Made by a program: the position numbers and the translations under genes. Under the pieces are notes generated by a model. The model saw nothing but the letters and a program-made list of their open reading frames with translations. It was not told where the DNA came from and ran no database searches. A stretch of DNA of 64,000 nt from Delphinapterus leucas (lineage: Eukaryota; Chordata; Mammalia; Artiodactyla; Monodontidae): the NCBI RefSeq assembly GCF_002288925.2, contig NW_022098020.1, forward strand, positions 32,002,239 to 32,066,238. Direction: 5' to 3'. Positions 1 through 10,700 of this stretch are shown here, piece by piece; within the stretch, counting starts at the first letter, position 1; each line of letters begins with the position of its first letter.

Positions 1-107
1 GTCTTAGTTGCTCTGCGGCATGTGGGATCTTCCCAGACTAGGGCCCGAACCCGCATCCCCTGCATTGGCAGGCGGATTCTTAACCACTGTGCCACCAGGG
101 AAGTCCC
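1..107 (-). mobile_element. CHR-type SINE, truncated by the window edge
   Basis: Reverse complement of the SINE head, with 'gccaccagggaagtccc' at 91-107 as the complement of the family's starting motif. The rest lies outside the window. Confidence 0.85.
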
Positions 108-1009
108 ATAAACACAGCCATTATTAAAAATAAAGTTATATGAACTAACAAATTATTTAAAACAGAGGTAGTCAATACTCAAAGCCCACCACTTCCTAAT
201 TATTTTCTACACTATTAGCTCTGTTCTTGAGGTTATCTGTATCATTGCATATGTGTGGTGGACGTTCTGTTTAACAGTGAGCTACTGTACTTCTATCCCA
301 ACTCCATGTTCAGTGACACCATGTTGGTAGCTTGGAATCGGCTGTGGTGGGAATATTTACACCATAGAAATTGGTAAACCTACATATCAGAGCTCTTGCC
401 GCAGAGAGCCAGTTGTTAGCCATCTGCCAGCCCACCACCACTAACGTCCACCCCCCTGCTTTGCTGGCTCCCTGGGCAAGCACACCCACCCAGGCCTGTT
501 CTGTCCTCTCCTAGCAGCCACAGCAGCACAATGGGTCTTGTCAGGTTAGAGTCTTGTCAGATGGGGTTCAGGAAAGTGTGGGGATGTTACCAGGAGGCCT
601 GAGGTGTTACTTAGTCCTGTTACAGGGATGCCTCCTTGTGCTACCCACAGCCCTACCCAGGGCCTCACAGCATGAACAGGCTCCCAGGGAGTCTGCCAGT
701 GTGACTGGACAGAGGTGCTGGCCTGATCCCTGGGGGAGGGAATCGAAGAGGGGCCTTGCTTATGTCAAACCAACAAACACCAAGCCACCTCCTCTTCCAG
801 GTAACAGGCTGGGCATCTCTCCAAGGTGCCCAGTGTCTGAAATGCGGCCACATAGCCAGGTACTGTCTAGGGAAAAGTCATTTATGAGAACAAGAGCATG
901 CCAGGCGGATGGCTAGAGGCAGCAACATGCCTTCTTTACTATTCAACAGCATTAAAAGGCAGCCCTCTCTGTGGGTCTCTGAGACTTATTTTGCCACAAA
1001 TTTTAATTA
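108..1009. other. Upstream flank, no recognised feature
   Basis: No coding exon, repeat or RNA gene is recognised here. Open frames of 60-120 codons have no family resemblance. Confidence 0.6.
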
Positions 1010-1830
1010 TCAGGAATATCATCATGACCTTGGAGTTGGTAAGGGAGGGGTCTCTTAAAATGACATTAAAAAAAAAAAAACTAAAGGAGAAGACTAAGGT
1101 GAAAGATTGGTAAATTTGGACTTTATTAAAATTAAGAACGTCTGTTCATCAAAAGACACCACTGATAAAAAGGCAACTCACAGACTGAGAGAAGAAATCT
1201 GTAATACATAAAACTGACAAAGGACCCATATTCAGAATATATAAAGAACTATACAGACAAGCCATTTAAAAGCTGGCAAAAGACTTGAACAGGCACTCCA
1301 TGAAAGAGGATATGCAAATGACCCAATCAGCCTGTGGAAAGGTATGCAGCCTTATTAGCATTAGGGAAATTAAGATTAATAGCCACAGCGAACTATCTCT
1401 ACACACCCACAAGACCGGGTGGAACTTTGAAAACAATGACAAGTGTTGGTGAGGATGCACAGCAACTGAAACTCGGGAGTGTAAACTGGTACTACCTCTC
1501 TGGAAACAGTTTGGCAATGTCTACTAAAGTGCACACATACCTACCTGATGGCCCGGAGTTCCCAGCAATGAGTGGATTCATGCACCTAAGGACACGTACT
1601 AGGATGTTCAGTAACGCTTTATTCATCACAGTCCCAAACTGGAGACAACACAAACGTCCCTCAGCCATGAACTCGAGTATGTTCATACCTCAGAACCCTA
1701 GAGGGCAGGGATAAAGGACATCATACACTGCACACCAGAATGTGAGTAAATCCCACCGAGGAAGCCAGGCAGCAAAGAGCACATACTGCATGAGTTCAGT
1801 TTTGTAGAGGTCAGAGCAGCTGAAACTGAC
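1010..1830 (+). mobile_element. Old L1 ORF2 3' fragment
   Basis: Decayed sequence with recognisable L1 ORF2 C-terminal landmarks, including 'ttcatcaaaagacaccac' (near 1147), the 'ggcaaaagacttgaacaggcactcc' region and the quoted-template 'gagacaacacaaacgtcc' region. Many stops; a non-functional relic. Confidence 0.75.
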
Positions 1831-2239
1831 CTCTGGGATAGAAACCAGGATAGTGGGTTCCTCTGGGGAGGAGGTGAGGGGTAAAAAAAAACACTCCCTA
1901 GAATTCGAAGTCTAAAAATCAAAATCGTCTCCCCTGCTGCATTGAGAACTTTTTCTCCTTTGCTTGTTGGAGGTAGGAAGGTCGAGGACAGGTGGTATGT
2001 CTGAGGAGCCCCTATCTTCCTCAGCACACCCCGCTTTCTCCTGTGCCGCTAGCCAGGCAGGAACTCCTGGGACAGTCCAACCAGCGGTTGAGCCACAGTG
2101 GTGATTTCATTTTGGCATCAACTAAGATTCCCACTGGCAGCTCTGCTTTTCATCTCCTTTTAATTTTACTTATTTATCAAGTATTTTCTTAGCTCTTACT
2201 CTGTACCAGGTGCACTGTTGAAAGTATGTCATTAGTGTG

Positions 2240-2470
2240 TTATTCATTCAGCCTGTAGTAATGACTTCTTTGCTGAGCACTTAGTATGTGCCCGATAGTA
2301 AGCTAAATTCTCAATTAATTCTCACATGAACTCATGGAAGGGGAAAATATTTGTTCCCAGTATAGATAAGGAAACAGAGGCTCAGAGAGGTTAAATGACT
2401 TGTACAAGGTCACATAGCCAAGTTGGTGGCAGAACTGAGATTCAAAGCCAGATCCTGCTTCACTCCCAAA
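2240..2470 (+). repeat. MIR SINE remnant
   Basis: Core with 'ggctcagagaggttaaatga' and 'aaggtcacatagcc', typical of the ancient mammalian MIR element. Confidence 0.7.
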
Positions 2471-2499
2471 GCACCTGACTTAGTCGTTTCTAGCGACCT

Positions 2500-2670
2500 C
2501 CTTAAACCAAATCACCTGAGAGACTGGTAGAACTATGAGGTTTCTTAGCCCCCACCTGCTCAAGCCTAGTGAACCAGAATCTCTGGCCCCAGGAGTAGAA
2601 TCTCCCACAGTGGTTGTTCGAAACCTGATTCCTGGCCCCATCCTGCACTACAGAGCCAGACTCCCGGCCC
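2500..2670 (-). repeat. MER5-like DNA transposon remnant
   Basis: Contains 'gtgaaccagaatctctggccc' type sequence typical of the hAT-Charlie MER5 group. Diverged. Confidence 0.45.
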
Positions 2671-3149
2671 TGCACACAGTAGGCACACACAACCTGTCTG
2701 TGAACGGAAGGAGATGGCTGCCTGGATCACTTCTCTTCCGCTGGAGGGGTGGGGGGAGTCCCTTGCTTCCTTCTGGTCTCTGGGCAAATGTAAGTCCCCT
2801 CCTCTGGGAAGCCCTCCTTGACCACCCCAGCCTACCCCCCTGCCCCCAGAACTGCTAACCCCTTTGCCTTAGTTGCCTTCCTTGCCTCTCTCTGTCTTAA
2901 ATATGGACTAGGGTAAACCATATGGAATTATCCTTTCTGTAGGTCAAAAATAGTTGAAAATGGGCTATTTCATCCAGTTCATTTAAGCAGTTCCCTTTAC
3001 CAGAATGTCAGCTCTGGGAGGGCTGGGGATGTTTGTGGTGTTCACAGCCCTGTCCCCAGACAAAGCCTGGCACACAGTAGGCACTCTGTAAATGCTGGGT
3101 AGGTGCTCGAGGGAACCTGGCCACTCCCAGGAGCTCCACAGCCGACGCA

Positions 3150-3426
3150 CCAGACCCCACGTCGAGCTGGAGGGGCCCGGGCGCCATCCTGTACGGCGCA
3201 ATCTCGGGTGCCTTCCCGGCCGCGGCGGCCCGGCGGCGGGGTGGGGCTCGCCGTCATCCATTTACCAGCCTCGCCCCTCCGACGCGAGCGCCGTTAATGA
3301 GATTAGCAATTAAAAAGCGGGCGAGCCGCCGCGGCGGAGGCGCGGGGCCATCCCCAGGCCGAGCCGGGCGGGACGGCGCTCCTGGCGGCCGCGCACCGAG
3401 CGCGCCGCGCGCCGAGCTACGGGGCC
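3150..3426 (+). promoter_or_regulatory. SLC6A20: CpG-rich promoter / 5' UTR of SLC6A20
   Basis: GC content and CpG density rise sharply from about 3150 to 3640, in contrast with the flanks. This is typical of a mammalian CpG-island promoter. Just upstream of the island core, 3293-3315 is an AT-rich pocket containing GTTAATGAGATTAGC and then AATTAAAAAG. The first part resembles one half of an HNF1 homeodomain site (consensus GTTAATNATTAAC). The second could serve as a weak TATA-like element. The transcription start is not visible from sequence alone. Confidence 0.65.
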
Positions 3427-3547
3427 ATGGACGAAGCGCGGCCGCTGTGGGCCACCCCGCTGCAGTTCGTGTTCGCCTGCATCTCGTACGCCGTGGGCCT
3501 GGGCAACGTGTGGCGCTTCCCCTACCTGTGCCAGATGTACGGCGGAG
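3427..3547 (+). CDS. SLC6A20: SLC6A20 coding exon 1
   Basis: The exon encodes residues 1-40 plus one base (phase 1 out). It begins with ATG in a strong Kozak context (GCCATGG) and carries the short N-terminus and most of TM1, including the conserved [10 protein letters not shown] motif at the unwound Na+/substrate site. The donor is GGAG|gtgagt. An in-frame upstream start was not favoured because this ATG aligns with the human N-terminus (M, acidic, ARPLWA). Confidence 0.97.
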
Positions 3548-4686
3548 GTGAGTGCCGGCGCCCGGGCTGCGCAGTCCCCTCAAGACCCCGCGGGGTCGCC
3601 TTCTGTGCCGAGTGGCCTGGGGGTGCGCGCTGGGGTTAGCCCCATATTGCGTGCCAGTAAACTGAGGCTCAGAGAACGAAGTGATTTGCCCAGAGTCACA
3701 GAGGCGGGAATCGGACCTAGGACATCTCAGTCCACAGCTGAAGCTCTTATCCAGAGCGCCTTCTCGAGCCCTCTGCAGCCCCGACCCCATCCCCGGGGCG
3801 GCCAAGCCCCCCAGCACGCCCTTGTCACCCTTGTTGGTCAGGCTGCGGCTCTGCGAGCAGTAGGAGGCACGGGGTGGGGGGTACACTATTTTCCTCCTTC
3901 GGGAGAAGAGATGTCAGGGGTCTGACAGCAGGAAATTGTCTTGTTCAACAGAAACTCATTATACAACTTTCAGATCAGAAACATTCCTGGCAGCATGATT
4001 TGAAACTCAGGATAAAAGGATTTTGAGCTATTTCTTTAAATTTTTTATCACAAGATTGATTTGGGTTTGGGACCACAGTAGGCAGGAAGGCTAATCACTC
4101 TATTGCAGTGTTGTTCGTTTGTTTTGGTTTTTTACAAATTTTTCCTCTGAAACGTCACAGTGCGCACACTAGACAGCAACGCACCCACACAGCATTCGCA
4201 TACCTTCCAGGGAGCTGGAGACGCCTTCTGTGACATGCCAGAGAACCTCAGTGAGGGTCAAGTGCCTTTTTGGAAGGCAAGGTGGCAATAGAGATTGAAG
4301 TCTCAGCATTAAAAAAATTTTTTTCTGAGTTTTTCTATTTCTAGCATTCTACATAAAGAAAATAGTTCTGACAGAAAGTAGACAGTAGAAGGATAGCCTC
4401 CATCTTTTAATAAGAGCCAGGCATGGGAAACCTCCTAAGCCCTCAGCTAAAGGGGATTGGTTCCATCAATTATGGAACATGCACGTGGTGGTGCTCTTGG
4501 AAGCCATTAAGAAGGTTTTTCAAAAAATGTATTTGAGCATCTTTTCATGTTATACGTTAAATGGAGGGAGGGAAGTCAGATTCAAAGCTGTATAAAATGG
4601 ATGATCTCAATTATGTTTTAAAGTATGCAGAGAAAAGAGAATGAACAAAAACATACCAAAGAGAATAAAACAATAGTTATCTTTGG

Positions 4687-4725
<39 letters not shown>

Positions 4726-7700
4726 GTGGTGTCTTCTATACTCAGCATGAGTGGTTTTTTTCACCATAGAGGACAATGAAAGATGTTAGACCAAAGTATT
4801 TACTAGGTTTAACCTGTTCAAGAAGACCAACATAAAACACTACTCCCTCACTCTCACCCACTCCTCCAGCTCAAAAAAAAAACTTGACAGAAGATTAATG
4901 TACAGTTTTTAAAAAAAATAGTGCATTCTTAATCCTCTGACTCCTTTTTTTAATTTGAAAGGCATATATATATATATATATATATATATCTCATAAGTAT
5001 GTGAAGTACGTGTATTCCCATATGCTCCAACAGCTTCATAACTGACTTTCGTGAGAATTATTTGTCAGGATGAGATTTCCACATCATTCGGCATTCAGCA
5101 CACCTACCCACGATACCTTTATCCTGCTACACATTTCCCAAACATGAGACCAGGTGAGCCTTGCTGTCACGTGACTATTTAATTCCTTATTTCTAACAAC
5201 AGCATTACCTGAGTAGTCTGCAGGTGGACACTGGTAAGGTGGGGTAGTTCTGAGGTGGAATATAATTGACACTCGAACAACATGGAGGTGAAGGGCGTCC
5301 ATCCTGCACGCTGTTGAAAATCCCTGAAAATTCGCATATGACTAACAGTTGGCGCTCCGTAGCCACAGTTCCTCCGTATCTGCGGTTCAGCCCACTGGGG
5401 ATTATATAGTATTGTAGTACTTACTACTGAAAAAAGTCTGCGTATAAGTGGACCCATGCAGTTCAAACCCAGTGTTGTTCAAGGGTCAACTGTATATATA
5501 AATTGCTAGGGACACGGCAAGACCTTCAAGACCCAGGAAAAGAAAGAAGAAATCTTGTGCCTGGTACAGTATACTTAAGCTGATAGGTGGAAAGGTCGAT
5601 GGATGGATGATGGTTGGAAAGGTAGATGGATGGATGATGGTTGACCAGCAAATGGACACTGGAGAGAGGATGGATTGGTGGGTGGGTGGAGGGACGGACT
5701 CCATGGGTCCATGGATGGACAGATGGATGGGATGGATGGGTCCAGGATGGACAGATGTAGGTTAGGTGGGTGGCGTCCTCTCAGTCATAAGTGTCTACAG
5801 AACAAAGACCAAACAGCTTATCCTGGCTTGGTAAGGACTTGACCACCTAACACCTGCCCCTGTTTCCACCTCATTTCCTGTCACTGATCTTCCCGCAGCC
5901 CCCCTCCCTGCCAACTGTTCTGAACAACTGTCCATTAGTGAATGACCACTCTCTACCTCCACACTTTGCCCAAGCTATTCCTCCACCTGGGATGCCACTG
6001 TTAGCCTGGGGCACTTCCAGCACCTGGGCAGAAGGCCTGCACTTTGTTCTAGAGTTTCTGTCGCCCACTAGCCCCGTCTCTGTGAAGTGGTGCGGTCAGA
6101 GGAGGCACCCAATGAATATTTGTTGCATGAAGAAGCCAGGTCTGTTATGAAAAGCCGCAGAGTTCGTGAGGCAGGGGTGCTGGTGGTTTTCCCAAGCCTT
6201 TCACTGCCCAACGGTGTCACCTACAGTAAGTGATTTCTGTTTACACTCCTGTTCTGTACCTGACAGGTAACCAACCGCATCATGAAAGGCTCCAGAGGGG
6301 CGTCTAACTTCCCTCTACACAGAGCCCTGGCTTCCACCACCCAGCCCCCCGCCAGCCAGCAAAGAGCTTGTTTATAAACCGCAGAGCCAGGCTGCGCCAA
6401 AATACTTCCCAGAATAAAAAGGATTAGGGGTCCGTGCTCCTTCCCATGAGGCTTCCTTCCTGCTCTGTGGGCCAGGCGGCACAAGGAATGTTAATTCTGA
6501 AGATTACATTCCAGGTGCCAGCACCCGATGCTAGAACAAAGGAAAGGCAGCTGAAGGAACTGCACAAAATCTGTGCTTGATAGTCAGCAGGCCTTGGAGA
6601 CCAAGTCAAAGTCTAAGGCCGTGGTTGTTCAGGAAGAAATTGGGATGCAAATGTGTTGTATACCAACATGTGGAAAATGAGTGCACCTGCTGTTGACTTT
6701 TATATAAATGTGCTCAAATCATGGAAGAAACATGGAAGAATGAGAACACTGATGTGGCTCATGGAAATGTGGATTTTTTTTCCCCTAAATTTTCTCTGTA
6801 TGATATTTAACCCATAAAGAGGGGCAGTCAGAAGACACCTGACTAGGCAGTGGGACAATGATGCTTTTCCTCAAAGCCCCTTCTGCTCCTCTGGTGCTTA
6901 GGTCATTGCATCTCAGACTTTGCCCACCGAAGCTTCTTAAACTACAGACTGCTGGCCCCGCCCCTAGAGATTCTGATTTGGAGAACTGTGGGGGAGGGCA
7001 GGATTCTGCATTTCTGACAAGCTCCTAAGTGATGCCAGTGGATGCTGCTGGTCCATGGACCACACTTTAGAGGAATCCCCCAGCCCCGACCACCAGCTGC
7101 TGGGAGGCAGGCGGTGGGGTGCCAGTAATGTAGAACAACTGGCTTTTGGAGGGAGGAGCAGGACCTAATTTATACCATTTGCTGATGATCATGGTGTAAA
7201 TACTCCCACTGTGGCCAAGTTCAGACTAACCAGTGGAATGTCTGGGAATGTGGGGTTGGGAGGAGATGTGCAGCTCCTGAGAGCTGGTGTGAGCCAGCCC
7301 CGGCATGCCTGGAGCCACAGCCCTTCGGGGCAGCACCCAGCCTGGGATTGAGCCACACCAGGCCAGTCCACAGATGGACGGGTGGGCAGCACGACAGCAG
7401 CTCCCTTGTGTAGTGTGTGCCTGTGTGTGTTGTGCTCAGTCTCTGGCCCTTGGTGTTTCTACAGTGCTCCTGGGTGGAACAGAAACCTGAGTTTCAGAGG
7501 TTGTAAAGTATCAAACACAATTTGTAAAGTAAGCTCAAGAGGCTGGGTCCCAGCCGTTAGAAAATGTCCCCGGGAGTGCCGTATCTGCTGCTCACCCTGG
7601 GATTTCCAAATTCATTCCTGGTGACAACCACACTCCTGGGCTCCTGACATGTGCCAGGCGCATGTAGGGTGGACACAGGGGACTGAGGCAGAGATATGAT

Positions 7701-10700
7701 GAGGGTTAGGTTGGGGTTAGGCTGGGCCTGTAATAAGGAAGAACCTTTATATTCTATCACAAGTTAATCAGTAAAGGGATGTTGCCTATAAGCTTAAATT
7801 ATACATAATGGCCCATCTCTGGGAACCCTGGCTCCCAGGTAAGGAGCATTAAGCTAAAATACCTTTGTTTAGCTCACAGCAAACATCCTGACGAGGCTCA
7901 CCTGTGAATGGCTGCATTTTCCCCCGCCCCCCGCCCCCCTGGAGGCTGACCGGAACCAGGAAATGCTTGGCTTTACTCCCTCCCCTTTAGTATAAAAGAC
8001 CCTGAATGCTAACTTAGGCAAGATGGTTCTCTGGGAGACGAATCCACCATCTTCTCAGTTTTCTGGCTTTCTGAGTAAAGTCGCTATTCCTTCCCCCAGC
8101 AACTCATCTCTAGATTTATTGGCCTGTCGTGCAGTACAAGCTTGGACTCGGTAACAAATTTTGGGTTGGGGAATTTTCCGGTAAGGCCCTAGCAGCTGCT
8201 GGGGACCACTTGTCCAGAGAATCTGCCCTTCAAAATTCCCCAAAGTGGCACTGGCTGCCCCAGTGCTAGGCAATTGGAACAAGGAATTGATATTTGGGAG
8301 CCGACGGGTTCCATACAGTAGGGTAAGTCACTCCGGTGTGTACAGCCGGAAACTTTATTTCCTCTCCATTTGGGGCTTTTTCTCCAAAATAAGCCAGTTT
8401 GTTTTGTATGTGAGTGGGGTACCCTGTTGGAGAGAGGAAAGAGTTGTTGGACTTCTACCCAGTTCGTTTGCTTCTTTGGATGCTAGCGTTGGTATGTGCC
8501 ATTTGTGTTTTGTTTGTTTTGAATTTCTGTCTTTAAAAATGGAGAATGTTTCAACTATCCCAGAAGAAAGTCCTCTGGGGCTTCCCTGGTGGCGCAGTGG
8601 TTGAGAGTCCGCCTGCTGATGCAGGGGACACGGGTTCGTGCCCCGGTCCGGGAGGATCCCACATGCCGTGGAGCGGCTGGGCCCGTGAGCCATGGCCGCT
8701 GAGCCTGCGCGTCCGGAGCCTGTGCTCCGCAACGGGATAGGCCGCAGCAGTGAGAGGCCCGCGTACCGCAAAAAAAAAAAAAAAAAAAAAAAAAAGTCCT
8801 CTGAGGTGTGTTTTGGATAAGTGATCTGATTACAGCTGTGACCCGTGAGTAGAAGATGATGATACTTTATGGTAACATTGTGTGGCCACAGTACTTGTTA
8901 GAAACTCCACAAGGGGTTTAGGCAGAGTTATCTTGGGACCCTGTGCACCGTATACTGCTACCCTTGCTGTGTTAATTACGTCGTTTGTGGCCTCCTATGT
9001 CGTTGGTATATGTAAAACCGCAAGACCAAACTTGAGGGTTCATTTAGATTTTCTGCTTGTTCTTTGGGTTTTTTGTTTCATTTTGTTTGGTACTCTTTCT
9101 CCATTTACGGCCAAATCAATTTTGTGATATTTAAAACTCTTAGTGATGTCAGATGGAGGAAAGGAATAGAAAAGGGGCGGGGGGGAAAGACCTGTCTGTA
9201 GGACATTCCCAGGGAGAAGAGAAAGGTTCCACTTGGTTCCTAAAATCATCAAAAGCCCCAGCCCAGAATTCCTCCTGGTTGGCTGATGCCAAGGCAAAAA
9301 GGCATCCTTTTAACTGTTAGAGATGATTAATTGCTATTTATGGTTTTATGGTGGCTTTTCTGTGAAGAAGTGGGGAAGAATGATGACATTCTTTACGTGC
9401 AAGTATTTGTGCTATTACATCAGGGAGAATAAGAGAAAGAAAGGAATGAGAGTGAGGATAGGTTGCTTCAGACCTTAACTCCTCCAGCTGAGCTCGGGAC
9501 TGCCCCTCCTTCTAGGGATCAACTAGAAAATCCTGTGTTAGTTCCTGGGGCACAGGGGCCTGGTATGGTATTGCCATCTAAGACCCGACAGGGCACCCAG
9601 TTGGGGTGAGGAGCTGCTCCTGGGGCAGGAGTTTCCCTTACCCCATTATCTCATAGGGGGCCTAAATGCCAACAGCCAGCCAGCTGGGTTTCTCAGCCTT
9701 GTTTATTTGAAAAGATTGCAACCCTCCTTTATAGGGAGCTCTCCTACACCTGAACCCACTTGGCAGTACCAACAGCTGAACCAAATTGGAACCCAATGAG
9801 GGAGGACTGCACTTATTAGAACATCACTTATCAGTGCATCTTGGCAGGGCTTTGAAAAGGGGAGCCAAAGCAAAAAGAGGTTGAACAAAATTTAGCAAAA
9901 AAACAAATGAAGACCCCTCTGAATTCTTGGAGAAGATTTATCAGGCCTACAGACATTATACTAATGCAGATCGTGTGGCCCCTGAAACTATTAGAATTGT
10001 AAATTTGACCTTTTTTACGGAGGGCAAAGTGCCTTATATCAGGAGAAAGTTGAAAAAATCAGAGGATTCATTTGAAATGAACCCTTCTCAATTGGTAGAT
10101 GTTGCTTTTTAAAGTGTTCAACAGGGCTTCCCTGGTGGCGCAGTGGTTAAGACTCCACCTGCCAACGCAGGGGACACGGTTCGAGCCCTGGTCCGGGAAG
10201 ATCCCACGTGCTGCAGAGCACCTAAGCCCATGCGCCACAACTACTGAGCCTGCGCTCTACAGCCCGCTAGCCACAACTACTGAGCTTGGGAGCCACGACT
10301 ACTGAAGCCTGCATGTCTAGAGCCCGTGCTCCGCAACAAGAGCAGCCACCCCAATGAGAAGCCCGTGCACTGCAATGAAGAGTAGCCCCCGCTTGCTGCA
10401 ACTAGAGAAAGCCTGCACACAGCAACAAAGACCCAACACAGCCAAAAGTAAATAAAATAAAATAAAATTAAGAAAAAAATAAAGTGTTCAACAGGGAACA
10501 ACAACAGAAGAAAGAAGATGCAAAATGAAACGCCACTTTTTTGGCAGTGGCGTTGAATTCCCTGAAGGTGAGTAGTTGGGAGAGAGGTAAGTCACCAGAG
10601 AGGTAAGGGCCCAGCCCTTCTGCCTTCAGTGTCAGGAGGCGCACGATGGCCCAGGAGGAAAGGGCAAAGACCGGCTGACAAACCCAGGATGGCAACCTGG

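Noticed and set aside
28..107. Possible tRNA gene in the SINE heads
   Set aside because: The SINEs derive from a tRNA and keep box A and B-like sequence, but they do not fold as a complete cloverleaf and have SINE bodies and poly(A) tails.
3254..3886. 210-codon minus-strand open frame over the promoter and exon 1
   Set aside because: CpG-island composition gives long Arg/Pro/Gly-rich frames. No domain is visible, and it runs antisense to exon 1.
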